This document shows, piece by piece, positions 36,632 to 46,800 of a stretch of 64,000 nt of DNA. The notes under the pieces are model-generated. The model did not search any database, was not told the DNA's origin, and worked only from the letters and a program-made list of their open reading frames with translations. Source of the DNA: Legionellaceae bacterium (GTDB lineage: Bacteria > Pseudomonadota > Gammaproteobacteria > Legionellales > Legionellaceae); assembly GCA_029213075.1 (NCBI GenBank), contig JARGPO010000006.1, forward strand, positions 108,856 through 172,855, given 5' to 3'. The translations under genes were made by a program, and so were the position numbers. How positions within the stretch are numbered: the first letter of the stretch is position 1; each line of letters begins with the position of its first letter.

Positions 36632-37584
36632 TGACGTTGCTCCAAAACCCATTGATTGTTATGCAGGTAGGAGATGGTTTTTTGGATTCCCTCTTTAATA
36701 GATAATTTTGGTTTCCAGTTTAGAGAGCGAATTTTTTTAGTATCTAGGTAGATAAAAGGGTTGTCACCAATCCAACCTTTATCGCCTCCAGAGTATGTTT
36801 GTTTTGGGGTGAGGCTAAGGTATTCGTTAATCCATGAAATAGAATCATTTACCTCGCAATATTCATCCGTGCCAAGATTAAATATGTTTATTTTGTCTTT
36901 TGCATGGTCAATAGCATGTAACATTGCATCTATACAGTCTTGAATATATAAGTATGATTTTCTCTGCTTACCATCACCTAAAACGTATAACTCATTTGGA
37001 TTTTCAAGCAATTGTTTATAAAAATCAAAAACATGCCCATGGGTATAACGCTCACCTAGAATTGAAACAAATCTAAAAATATGACACTGAAACCCAAAAC
37101 CTTCAACATAGGCTTGAATTAAAGATTCTGCTGATAATTTAGATGCGCCATAAAATGAAGTTTGAGTTGGGAATGGTGCATCTTCTGGTGTTGGAATAAC
37201 ACAAGATTCCCCATAAATTGATCCAGTGGAGGAAAAAGCAATTCGTTTTACATTATTAGTGCGCATCGCTTCTAAAACATTGTGGGTGGCAATAGTGTTT
37301 TGCTCTAGATCTCGATAAGGATTATCCGTGCCAAATCTAACATCAGCATTAGCTGCAAGATGAAATACAAAGTCAATATTCTTAAATATAGGTTTAATTC
37401 TATCGACATCTAGAAGGTCAACTTCTTGTAAATTGAAATTAGGAGATTCATTGGCAGAAGTTATAAATTCACGTTGACCAGTTGAGAAATTATCAATGCC
37501 AACTACCTCATGACCATCTTGAAGAAGTCTATCTACAAGACTGCTTCCGATGAATCCAGCACACCCTGTTACTAAATAACGCAT
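36628..37584 (-). CDS. NAD-dependent nucleotide-sugar epimerase/dehydratase
   Basis: 318 residues from the ATG at 37584 (AAAGGGA seven bases upstream); a 32-codon extension upstream is unlikely. Extended SDR motifs: YLVTGCAGFIGSSLVDRL, FSSTGSIYGE with the active Ser/Thr, and YGASKLSAE with the catalytic Tyr-x3-Lys. It is of the UDP-glucose 4-epimerase type; exact substrate unknown. First gene of the minus-strand trio. Confidence 0.88.
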   Translation of the reverse strand: MRYLVTGCAGFIGSSLVDRLLQDGHEVVGIDNFSTGQREFITSANESPNFNLQEVDLLDVDRIKPIFKNIDFVFHLAANADVRFGTDNPYRDLEQNTIATHNVLEAMRTNNVKRIAFSSTGSIYGESCVIPTPEDAPFPTQTSFYGASKLSAESLIQAYVEGFGFQCHIFRFVSILGERYTHGHVFDFYKQLLENPNELYVLGDGKQRKSYLYIQDCIDAMLHAIDHAKDKINIFNLGTDEYCEVNDSISWINEYLSLTPKQTYSGGDKGWIGDNPFIYLDTKKIRSLNWKPKLSIKEGIQKTISYLHNNQWVLEQRQ

Positions 37585-37619
37585 AAAATATCCCTTTAAA
37601 TTAAATATGCTAATTTTCC

Positions 37620-37649
37620 TTGAAAATAGTTGAAATAGCAATTTATACT
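37620..37649 (+). promoter_or_regulatory. Candidate sigma-70 promoter for the Gfo/Idh-kinase operon
   Basis: TTGAAA (37620-37625) and TATACT (37644-37649), spacer 18, lie in the 159-base divergent gap about 95 bases before the GTG start. Found by eye only. Confidence 0.4.
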
Positions 37650-37743
37650 TTGCACTTTGTAACGCTCTGAAGGTTTGCATGGAAGCTAGGTATTCACCTG
37701 CTTTATTAAAGATCCTGATTTGTTAAATGATAGGTGAAAGCTT

Positions 37744-38760
37744 GTGACAATTATTAAAAAAAGTTTAGGAATAGGGATTATTGGCTGTGGCCTTATTGGT
37801 CAAAAGAGAGCTCAAGCATTAGGAGAGGGGCGTCTAGTTGCTTGTGCAGATTTAAATGAGTCTAGAGCGACAAGCCTAGCTAATAAGTACTCTGCTAAGA
37901 GCTATTCACGTTGGCAAGATTTATTATCTTCTGAAGAAGTTGATGTGGTCATTATTGCAACTTTGCATGATTCTTTAGCTGAAATCACAATCGCGGCTAT
38001 TAAAGAGGGAAAGCATGTTTTAGTAGAAAAGCCTGCTGCCCGTTTTTCACATGAACTAGAACCAGTAATTAATGCATATGAATCAAGCGCGGTTAAAGTT
38101 CGCGTTGGATTTAATCATCGCTACCATCGTGCATTTCAAAAGGCCAAGTCATTATTAGATTCAGGTGTTCTTGGTGAGATGATGTTTGTTCGGGCCAGGT
38201 ATGGGCATGGTGGTAGGATTGGCTATGACAAAGAGTGGCGAGCAGATCCACGTATATCCGGCGGTGGCGAATTACTTGATCAAGGACCTCACCTAATAGA
38301 CTTATCTAGATATTTTCTAGGAGAATTTCCGCATGTGGAGGGTTTTTCACATACATATTACTGGGATATGCCAGTTGATGATAATGGGTTTATGTTGCTA
38401 AAAACAGCTGATAATCGCACAGCATTTTTACACGTTTCATGCACAGAATGGAAAAATATATTTTCCATGGAAATTTATGGAAAATATGGCAAATTAGAAA
38501 TCTCAGGTTTAGGTGGCAGTTATGGCGTTGAGAGTTTAACTCATTATCACATGTTAAAAGAAATGGGTCCGCCACAAACAACTAAGTGGGAATATCCAAT
38601 GGCTGATAACTCATGGCAGGTAGAAATGGCAGAGTTCTATGAAGATATTTATCAAGACCGATCGCCTGCAGCCGGATTAAATGATGCGTATGCCGCATTA
38701 AAAATCATTGAAAAAATAACCAAGGAGTCTGGCTATGATCATTGCTCGAAGTCCACTTAG
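37744..38760 (+). CDS. Gfo/Idh/MocA-family oxidoreductase
   Basis: 338 residues with a GTG start. Rossmann motif GIIGCGLIGQKRAQAL, then HVLVEKPAARF containing the family's Glu-Lys-Pro, and GGGELLDQGPHLIDLSRYF with the catalytic His region. It probably oxidises or reduces a sugar or nucleotide sugar at C3 or a similar position. Its end overlaps the kinase start by 26 bases. Confidence 0.88.
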   Translation: MTIIKKSLGIGIIGCGLIGQKRAQALGEGRLVACADLNESRATSLANKYSAKSYSRWQDLLSSEEVDVVIIATLHDSLAEITIAAIKEGKHVLVEKPAARFSHELEPVINAYESSAVKVRVGFNHRYHRAFQKAKSLLDSGVLGEMMFVRARYGHGGRIGYDKEWRADPRISGGGELLDQGPHLIDLSRYFLGEFPHVEGFSHTYYWDMPVDDNGFMLLKTADNRTAFLHVSCTEWKNIFSMEIYGKYGKLEISGLGGSYGVESLTHYHMLKEMGPPQTTKWEYPMADNSWQVEMAEFYEDIYQDRSPAAGLNDAYAALKIIEKITKESGYDHCSKST

Positions 38761-39718
38761 AATTACGTTAGGAGGAGGGGGTACTGATCTTCCTTCATAC
38801 TACCGTGAACATGAAGGTTTTTTGCTTGCGGCAGCCATTGATAAATATGTGTATGTAAATGTTATGCGACCATTTACTGAAGGCATATATTTGAAGTACT
38901 CACAATTAGAGCATGTTAACCAAATCAGCGATGTTGCCCACCCGATAATCAGAGAAGCCTTATACTTAATGGACTTCAAAACCCCACAAGTAGAAATCAC
39001 GACATTGGCGGATATTCCAGCAGGAACTGGCTTAGGTTCATCAGGTAGTTTTACAACAGCACTACTTAAAGCTTTATATATGCATCGTCGTCGTCATCTA
39101 CATCAAGAAGAACTTGCCGAATTAGCATGTCATTTAGAAATAGACAGGCTACAAGAACCAATTGGTAAACAAGACCAATATATAGCCGCGTTAGGTGGCA
39201 TTACTTGTTTTACATTTAACCAAGATGACAAAGTGACTTGTAAACCTTTAAAAATCAGTATGGAGACTCTTTTTAAGCTTGAAGATAATTTACTTTTATT
39301 TTTTACTGGCTTTTCACGGAGTGCGAGTAGTATCTTGCAAGATCAACAAACTAAATCTAAGCAGCATGATACAGATATGATTGAAAACTTACACTACGTA
39401 AAAGAGCTTGGATATCAAAGTCAAAGAGCATTGGAAATGGGTGACACCAATCTTTTTGGTGAGTTAATGCATGATCATTGGGAGCATAAAAAAAAGCGCT
39501 CTATTGGCATGAGCAATCCACAAATTAATGAGTGGTATGATCTTGGCATCCAAAATGGCGCTATTGGTGGCAAATTAGTCGGAGCCGGTGGTGGCGGATT
39601 TTTAATGTTTCTATCCCATGATAGAAATGCACTTAGGCAAACTATGGCACGCATAGGTCTTGAGGAAGTTAGATTCCGCTTTGATTTTGAAGGAACAAAA
39701 ATAGTGATGTCTTCATGA
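38735..39718 (+). CDS. hddA: GHMP kinase, D-glycero-D-manno-heptose-7-phosphate kinase type
   Basis: 327 residues. The N-terminus ARSPLRITLGGGGTDLPSYY, the ATP loop GTGLGSSGSFTTALL and a C-terminal GKLVGAGGGGFLMF are those of HddA-like sugar kinases, which phosphorylate the anomeric carbon. It overlaps both neighbours, and the next gene is the matching nucleotidyltransferase. gmhA and gmhB, which complete the heptose route, are not in the window. Confidence 0.8.
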   Translation: MIIARSPLRITLGGGGTDLPSYYREHEGFLLAAAIDKYVYVNVMRPFTEGIYLKYSQLEHVNQISDVAHPIIREALYLMDFKTPQVEITTLADIPAGTGLGSSGSFTTALLKALYMHRRRHLHQEELAELACHLEIDRLQEPIGKQDQYIAALGGITCFTFNQDDKVTCKPLKISMETLFKLEDNLLLFFTGFSRSASSILQDQQTKSKQHDTDMIENLHYVKELGYQSQRALEMGDTNLFGELMHDHWEHKKKRSIGMSNPQINEWYDLGIQNGAIGGKLVGAGGGGFLMFLSHDRNALRQTMARIGLEEVRFRFDFEGTKIVMSS

Positions 39719-40422
39719 TGTTTAGTACAGTTATCCTTGCAGGAGGATTGGCCACAAGGCTTAGACCTGTAACAATTACAATTCCTAAAGCCTTAATTGA
39801 GGTGCAAGGTCGGCCATTTATATTTTGGCAGTTGGAGTATCTTTTTAAGCAAGGAATTAGGAAAGTTGTGTTGTGTGTCGGTTATTTGGGTGAGATGATC
39901 CAAGATCTTGTAGGAGATGGCTCGCAGTTTGGAATTGAAGTAATTTATTCTTTTGATGGCGATGAGTTACTAAAAACAGGTGGCGCTTTGAAAAAAGCAT
40001 TACCATATCTAGAAGATAATTTTTTTGTTTTATATGGCGACACCTTTTTACCGGTTGATTTCAAAGAAATTCAACAAGAGTTCGCATCTTATAGAAAACC
40101 AGCTTTAATGACGATATTTAAAAATGCCAATAACTTTGATAAAAGTAATGTGTTTTTTGTTGATGGAGAGCTTAAGGAATACAATAAAAGCAATCCAACT
40201 TCTGAGATGAATTATATAGATTATGGATTAGCTATTGTAAATAAGAAGGTATTTGCTGATTTTTCATCAGAGACTGTTTTTGATCTCGCAGATTTATATT
40301 ACAAGCTATCTATACAAGGGTTGTTGGCTGGTTATGAAGTATTTGAAAGATTCTATGAAGTTGGTTCTTTTAGTGGAATTGAAGATACAGAGAGTTATTT
40401 TGGAACATTAGAAAGAGCTTAA
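39715..40422 (+). CDS. hddC: Sugar-phosphate nucleotidyltransferase (HddC-like)
   Basis: 235 residues. LAGGLATRLRPVTITIPKAL is the nucleotidyltransferase signature, and LYGDTFLPVDF carries the metal-binding Asp. With the preceding kinase (overlap four bases) it would form GDP-D-glycero-D-manno-heptose or a similar nucleotide sugar; other nucleotide or sugar specificities are possible. Confidence 0.78.
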   Translation: MMFSTVILAGGLATRLRPVTITIPKALIEVQGRPFIFWQLEYLFKQGIRKVVLCVGYLGEMIQDLVGDGSQFGIEVIYSFDGDELLKTGGALKKALPYLEDNFFVLYGDTFLPVDFKEIQQEFASYRKPALMTIFKNANNFDKSNVFFVDGELKEYNKSNPTSEMNYIDYGLAIVNKKVFADFSSETVFDLADLYYKLSIQGLLAGYEVFERFYEVGSFSGIEDTESYFGTLERA

Positions 40423-40427
40423 TATTT

Positions 40428-43400
40428 ATGGATTCTTGGATATATAAAAATAAGTTTATACCTTTTTTGTTGTGCCTATCGCTCGCAACAGTTCTGTTTT
40501 ATCCCTTGTTTTTGGGAAAATTCACTATTGCAGGCACAGACTTGTTGTTTTCACACTACCCAAATCTTATTTTTGGGCATAGAAGCTTTCATGATTTTGG
40601 TAGGTTTGCCTTGTGGAATCCTTATATGTTTTTGGGTGGTGATTTCAGTCAAAGTATGCACGCTCATTATTTGAATCCATTATACTGGCCATTTATGCTT
40701 CTTCCTGAGAAGTATTTGTTATATTACATTACTTGCCTCCACTATTTTATGAACGCAGTTACTGGCTTTGTTTGGTTTAAAATTGCATCTAAATATAATG
40801 TACGTGGATATTTAGCTTTATTAATTGCGATTGTTGCCCAAGCTAGTATGTTTTTTTGGTTTGCAATGACTACATTTATTTCTGTGCCAATGTATCTACT
40901 TGCATCAATCGCTTGTTTGTTAGTTTTAACCAGAGATAATCGCTGCCTTCTTGCAAACTATTTATTTTTAACATTTACTTTGTCAGGAATCTTTATTACC
41001 CCGCATCCAGCATATTTAGTCGGTTTTGTATTGCCAGTTATAGTGGTTTTTTTAGCAGAAATCTACTCTGATTTTAAGAAACAACCTACATTTGGTTATC
41101 CTGTTATTTTTACTCTTGCAATGTTTAGCTCTTTAATTCTTTGCGCGTATCGTATTTTCCCAGTTATTAAATCACTTATTATTGGCGGAGTAACTCTAAG
41201 TCAAATGAAGTGGTTAAATGGTTATGCAAATGATGCATACTTTGGTTTATCTCTTTTTAATCCTTTAGCTTTAGGTATTCAGACCGGGAATGCCTCATGG
41301 ATTGCTGAAATGCTTGGTTATCCTAATATCCATAATCAAATGCATAACTCTCTATATTTTGGTATTGCACCTTTGATTATTGTATATCTAGCTCTTAGGG
41401 CGTCTGGTAGTCGAACGATAATAACCTTAGCGGCAGTGACGATTGCAATAAACCTTACTTGTATAAATGCCTTTGAACCTATTTCTGATGTAGTCAATAT
41501 GATTTTTTTTCCTATTAATCACACGGCAATTTTTAGGATTTTATCGCATTTTTCTTTTTTATTTTTATTTATGTTTTCTGTTAAAGAAATCCCAAACTTT
41601 GATAAAGACAAGCTTAAAAAAGGATTGCGTGAGTGCTTAGTCGGTGTTGGGATTATTATAATCTGCGCGATGGCTTTTAGCGGTCGGTTGATGTCATTTG
41701 AGTTCTATCATCATTTAACCAAACTACAATTACCTGTTTTTATTTATGGATGTAGACTTGTTTCATTACTGGTTATTGGATGGATTGCTTATGTATGTAT
41801 GGCAAAAATTAATGCATTAACAACCCGTTGGTTTGTAACTTGTGGCTTGATCTTTGCATGTGTTGTTTTAGTTGCATCTTATTATCTAGCTATAAATGTT
41901 CGAGTAACTGGCCATACAAGTACTATTATTATCTTGTTAAGTTGTTTATTGCCACTATTTACTTGTGCTTGGATTGCCCATTTTAGTATAGCAAATTGTT
42001 TGTTTAGACATAAAATTACTTTTACTGTGGGCCTGGTTTTGGCCTTTTTCTTTTTTATTTTATTCCAAGTTGTAACAGGCTATCATTCAGCTAAGATTTG
42101 GAGTAGTTGGCTTGGTTTTAGTGTGTTTATAGCGCTATCGTTTGTCACTATATTCGTTATTCTTCAGTGGTCCTTTAATAATATTTCATTTAATCAATTA
42201 ATGATATTTTTAGTCATAATTTTATTATCGGATTTAATTAGTTCTTATCTAAATTATGCGTACGTAAATATTTGTGCAACATCACCTTATTACAATGACA
42301 TGAACAAAGTATACCCAGATAGAGTTAAGTTAAAAAAATATTTCGATCGTGAAGGAGAGTATTTAAAAGAAACAAAACAACAGAATTTATTAGCTGATAG
42401 CGATTTTAATGCTAAGCCTAGCAGTTGGATGATAAGTGGATTTGGCTTAAAAAATAAAGATGTCTTATTTAAAAATCAAAGCAATTCCTCTGTTATTGAT
42501 TTATATAATGAAGATATGAAGGTGGATGGTAATTTTTACCAAAAAGTTTTTATAGATGAGTCAACAGATCGACTAGCTTTTGGTGCATGGGTTAAAGCTG
42601 AGAAAGGCACAGCTGTGAAATTATTTATAACGGATCTAACCGAGCCATCAGCTGGAGATTATTATACCGAGCACGATGGGGATGGAAAATGGCATTGGAA
42701 ATCTGTATCACTGGAATCATCACAAGATATTAGAGCTGTACGCGTTAAATTAAACATATGCAGCATTGGTGGTGTAAGTATTTTTGGACCTAAGTTGGTT
42801 GTTGGGAGGGTTGTTATGCCCAAAGTTAGACCACCGAATACTGCTGAAATAATTACCCCTAATAATGCTCTTTTAGAAAATGTAGACTTTCAAAATTATC
42901 GGTTAAGTCACGTCGCTACATTTAATAAAATTGCGAAAAATGAATTGACTGCTGGTTTTTCAATCGTTTATGAAACCCCAACCTATGCTGGTGTTGACTC
43001 AGATCAACCTAGCGATTTTGTGAGTTTTTTGGGGAATTTTAGCAAGCTTGATTCTAGTTGGTGGGCAAGGTTTGGTTTGTTAAGTATTCTTAAAAATAAC
43101 AAAGAGTTAAATTTACTTGGTGTTGGCTACGATCTCGTTGATGGAGATGAGGTTTTTCGTCCTAACGCAATTCCTAGATTTTCAGCTTTTTCTGGTTTTG
43201 AAATACAAGACAGTCGAGTGCTTGCACTACAAAGACTTAAAGATAAAAGTTTTGATGAAACAAAAGTAGTTATATTGAGTGACCCAATCGATAAAATAGC
43301 ACCTGTTTATAGGCGCTTTGAAAAGCTTAATTATAAGCATACAAATGCTGATCAATTAAAATTAAAAATAGCAAGTGATACCCCAAGGATAATACTGTTT

Positions 43401-43652
43401 AATGAACACTTTTCAGATGACTGGCATGCACTTTGGAATGGGGTACCATTAACGATAATTCGAGCTAACACAATCGCAATGGCTGTAATTCTCCCAGATG
43501 GCTCGGGTGAGTTGGTATTTGATTTCAAGCCATATACTTTTAATTTACTTGTGAAAGTCAGCATTGCTATGACTATTTTATTAAGTATTTTGTTGTTTAT
43601 ATTTTTACTTATAAAAATTAAAAATAATACAAAAAAGATTAGGGTCTGTTGA
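40428..43652 (+). CDS. Large YfhO-like membrane protein, copy 1
   Basis: 1074 residues. The first 600 are mostly membrane helices (about 12-14), opening with LCLSLATVLFYPLFLGKFTI and a loop containing HAHYLNPLYWPFML, as in the YfhO/GT-C-like family implicated in glycosylating envelope polymers. Residues about 610-1030 are soluble and extracytoplasmic, and a final helix (about 1040-1065) precedes a basic tail. It follows the nucleotidyltransferase after five bases. The last codons and the stop lie inside the terminal repeat of the MITE at 43640, so the native C-terminus may have been longer. Confidence 0.75.
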   Translation: MDSWIYKNKFIPFLLCLSLATVLFYPLFLGKFTIAGTDLLFSHYPNLIFGHRSFHDFGRFALWNPYMFLGGDFSQSMHAHYLNPLYWPFMLLPEKYLLYYITCLHYFMNAVTGFVWFKIASKYNVRGYLALLIAIVAQASMFFWFAMTTFISVPMYLLASIACLLVLTRDNRCLLANYLFLTFTLSGIFITPHPAYLVGFVLPVIVVFLAEIYSDFKKQPTFGYPVIFTLAMFSSLILCAYRIFPVIKSLIIGGVTLSQMKWLNGYANDAYFGLSLFNPLALGIQTGNASWIAEMLGYPNIHNQMHNSLYFGIAPLIIVYLALRASGSRTIITLAAVTIAINLTCINAFEPISDVVNMIFFPINHTAIFRILSHFSFLFLFMFSVKEIPNFDKDKLKKGLRECLVGVGIIIICAMAFSGRLMSFEFYHHLTKLQLPVFIYGCRLVSLLVIGWIAYVCMAKINALTTRWFVTCGLIFACVVLVASYYLAINVRVTGHTSTIIILLSCLLPLFTCAWIAHFSIANCLFRHKITFTVGLVLAFFFFILFQVVTGYHSAKIWSSWLGFSVFIALSFVTIFVILQWSFNNISFNQLMIFLVIILLSDLISSYLNYAYVNICATSPYYNDMNKVYPDRVKLKKYFDREGEYLKETKQQNLLADSDFNAKPSSWMISGFGLKNKDVLFKNQSNSSVIDLYNEDMKVDGNFYQKVFIDESTDRLAFGAWVKAEKGTAVKLFITDLTEPSAGDYYTEHDGDGKWHWKSVSLESSQDIRAVRVKLNICSIGGVSIFGPKLVVGRVVMPKVRPPNTAEIITPNNALLENVDFQNYRLSHVATFNKIAKNELTAGFSIVYETPTYAGVDSDQPSDFVSFLGNFSKLDSSWWARFGLLSILKNNKELNLLGVGYDLVDGDEVFRPNAIPRFSAFSGFEIQDSRVLALQRLKDKSFDETKVVILSDPIDKIAPVYRRFEKLNYKHTNADQLKLKIASDTPRIILFNEHFSDDWHALWNGVPLTIIRANTIAMAVILPDGSGELVFDFKPYTFNLLVKVSIAMTILLSILLFIFLLIKIKNNTKKIRVC

Positions 43653-43803
43653 CAATTGGTATCACGGCTAAAATCCAAGCTAAAGTGCGTAAATTATAGC
43701 TTAAGCTCGTTAAATAGAGCTGGCTATTCGCCTCGCTAAAGTTACAATTTGCACTACTTTATCTAGAATTTTATCTCGCAATACCAATTGTCAACAGACC
43801 CTA
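43640..43803. mobile_element. 164-bp MITE with perfect 23-bp terminal inverted repeats
   Basis: 43640-43662 (tagggtctgttgacaattgg and three more bases) is the exact reverse complement of 43781-43803. Both ends are bounded by TA, consistent with a TA target duplication. It has no coding capacity. It separates the two YfhO paralogues and supplies the TGA (43650-43652) of the upstream one. End-like sequences occur at 30589 and 52319. Confidence 0.88.
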
Positions 43804-43859
43804 GAAAGACATCAATTTCATAAGTAGATAATTGTTAATTAAACTAAAGGAGTTAAATT

Positions 43860-46800
43860 TTGGATAGTGATGTTTGGACTCAAAAAAAATATGCACCTTT
43901 TTTGTTTTGCATCTCTTTATCCACGATACTTTTCTATGCTTTATTTACTGGCCAGTTTACAATTGGCGGGACAGACTTATTGTTTTCACATTATCCTAAT
44001 CTTATTTTTGGACATCGTACATTTCAAGAGTTTGGTAAATTTGCTCTTTGGAATCCATATATATTTTTAGGTAGTGACTTTAGCCAAAGCATGCATGCTC
44101 ATTATTTAAATCCTCTATATTGGCCATTTATGCTTTTGCCAGAAGAGAATTTACTCTTCGCTGTAACATTTATGCACTATATCATGAATGCTCTTATTGG
44201 AGTGGTCTGGTTTCGGATCGCAAGATGTTTAAATCTAAGTGGTTGTTCGGCTCTTTTGGTGTCGGCGATTGCACAGGCCGGGATGTTTTTTTGGTTTGGT
44301 ATGACAACATTAATATCTATACCAATGTACCTATTTTCATCTCTTGCCTGTTGGCTCGTTCTAACTAGAAATAATAGGAGCCTTGTTAGTAATTATTTTG
44401 CAATAATATTTACTTTGGCAGCTATTTTTATTACTCCACATCCAGGCTATATTATCGGTTTTTCTCTTCCAATTGGTCTTGTATTTTTGATAACTGTATA
44501 TGCTGAGAGGCGGTTACTATCATCATATCAATATGCTGTGGTTTTTATGATCTCTACTCTTACAGCCATGATTCTTTGTATACATCGCCTACTACCTGTT
44601 TTAAAAGCACTTATTGTAAGCGGAGTAGCAATAAGTCAAATGAAATGGCTGGGTGGTTACGCAAATGACGCATATTTTGGCTTATCTATTTTTAATCCTA
44701 TTGTACTTGGTATTCATCTTGGTGATGCTGCACAAATTGCAACTACTTTCAATTACGGAAGTATTCATAATCAATTTCATAACGCTTTGTATATTGGTAT
44801 TGCTCCTTTAATTCTAATATATCTGGCAATGCGGGCAGGAGAAAGTCGAGCTATTATCTTGTTGTCATTTGTAACTTTTGTAATTTCTTGTGCTTGTATT
44901 AAAGCCTTTGAACCTATTTATGATGCTGTGATGATTTTATTTTTTCCTTATAATCATGATTCTATTTTTAGAATAATATCGCAATTCTCATTTCTATTTT
45001 TATTTATATTTTCTGTTAGGGAGATTCCAAATCTTGATAAAGAGAAATTGCAAAAAGGTATTCGTGAGTGCTTAATAGGCTTAGGAGTTATTTTATTATT
45101 TGCATTGGCGATGAGTGGCCGCTTAATGTCTCATGAGTACTATAACGCTCTTACAAAAGAGCCCCTACCAATTCTAATTTATGGATGCCGATTTGTAAGC
45201 TTATTGTTGTTCGCATGGATTGGCTATGTATCCCTAATAAATATTTCATCTCTAACGACGAAGTGGTTTACTGGATTTTGTACTTTATTCATTGTGATAG
45301 CTTCTGTTATAGCATATTACTTATCAAAAAAGGTAAGTATACCTTCACATGAATCTAATATATTAATAGCGGTAAACTGCTTGTTTGTGCTTTTTGTTTG
45401 TGTATGGGTTATACCTTTTGCAAGTGCTAAAATTGGACGATATAAAACAAAATTTATTTTTGGTATATCTGCCGCAATTATAGGCTTTATTCTTGCTCAG
45501 ATAATTATTCCTCCACATGCTATTCATTTATGGCCAAGTTCTTTGGGTTGGATTGTATTTATAGCCTTGTTTTTTACAACGCTTTTAGTCTTGTTGCAGT
45601 GGGCTAAGTCTAATTTATCATTCAATGAGATGATGCTATTTTTATTGGTTATAGTTATAGCTGATTTGATTACAGCTTATATTAATTATACTTATGTAAA
45701 TATATTTTCAAGCTCGCCATATTATGAAAGTATGAATAGCGTTTATCCATCAAGAGATGTATTAAATAAAAAGTTTAATAGAAAAGATATCTATGCAAGC
45801 AATCAAAAAAGTTTAGTAGATAATCCTCATCTTTTTGGTGATTTCAGCTTGTGGAATGCACCTAGTAATAATCTAGAATCAGATGATTACCAAGGAACAT
45901 ATACTTTTCAGTATACTGGTTTTGATAAAGAAATAAACATTAATAAAGATACTCTAATAAATGCTAAAAGCAGACAAGCCGCATTTGGTGTATGGATGAA
46001 AGCAACTCCTGGCATGAGTATTGGAGTCTTTATAACAGATCCGATAAATAGGGTTGGTACAGAGCTTTTGCGAGAAAAAGGTGATGGGAGGTGGCATTGG
46101 TATACCTCAACAATTGATGAAAAAAAATCTATAAAAGCAATTCGTGCTCATTTAAATATAAGTGGAGACGGTCATTTTAGTGTTTATGCGCCAAAGTTGG
46201 TTGCTAGTAGTTTTGTACTTCCTGGTGGTGAGCCAGATGATAACTCTCCAGTAGTTCAGCCACAACATACTGTTCTTGAGAAGATAGATCGCTCTTCTTA
46301 TCGAATGAATCATGTAACACTTTTTAATAAAATAGCAGGTAATGAGCTAACATCTGGTTTTTCAATGGTTTATGAAACACCGACATATGGAGGAGTAGAT
46401 TCAGATCAAGCACAAGACTTGGTTGATTTTGTTGGTAACTTTAAAAAACTGGACCCAAGTTGGTGGGCAAGGTTTGGTATGTTAAGTGTTATTGAGGATG
46501 AAAAAGCATTAAATTTATTAGGAGTTGGTTATGATTTCAAGCAAGGAGTTGAAATTTATCGTCCGAATGCAATCCCAAGATTTTCAGCTTTTTCAGGCTA
46601 TGAAGTTCAACCTGCAAGTGAGGATGGATTAAAGAGACTAAAAGATGATGATTTTCTGGAGTCTAAAACGGTAATATTGGATAAGTCCCCAAAGAATTTA
46701 GTCTCTCAAAAAGATAATTTCAAAAAATTAAATTATACGCAAATAGATGCTGACAAATTTAGTTTGCAGATATCTAAAGACACACCCAGAATCGTTTTGT

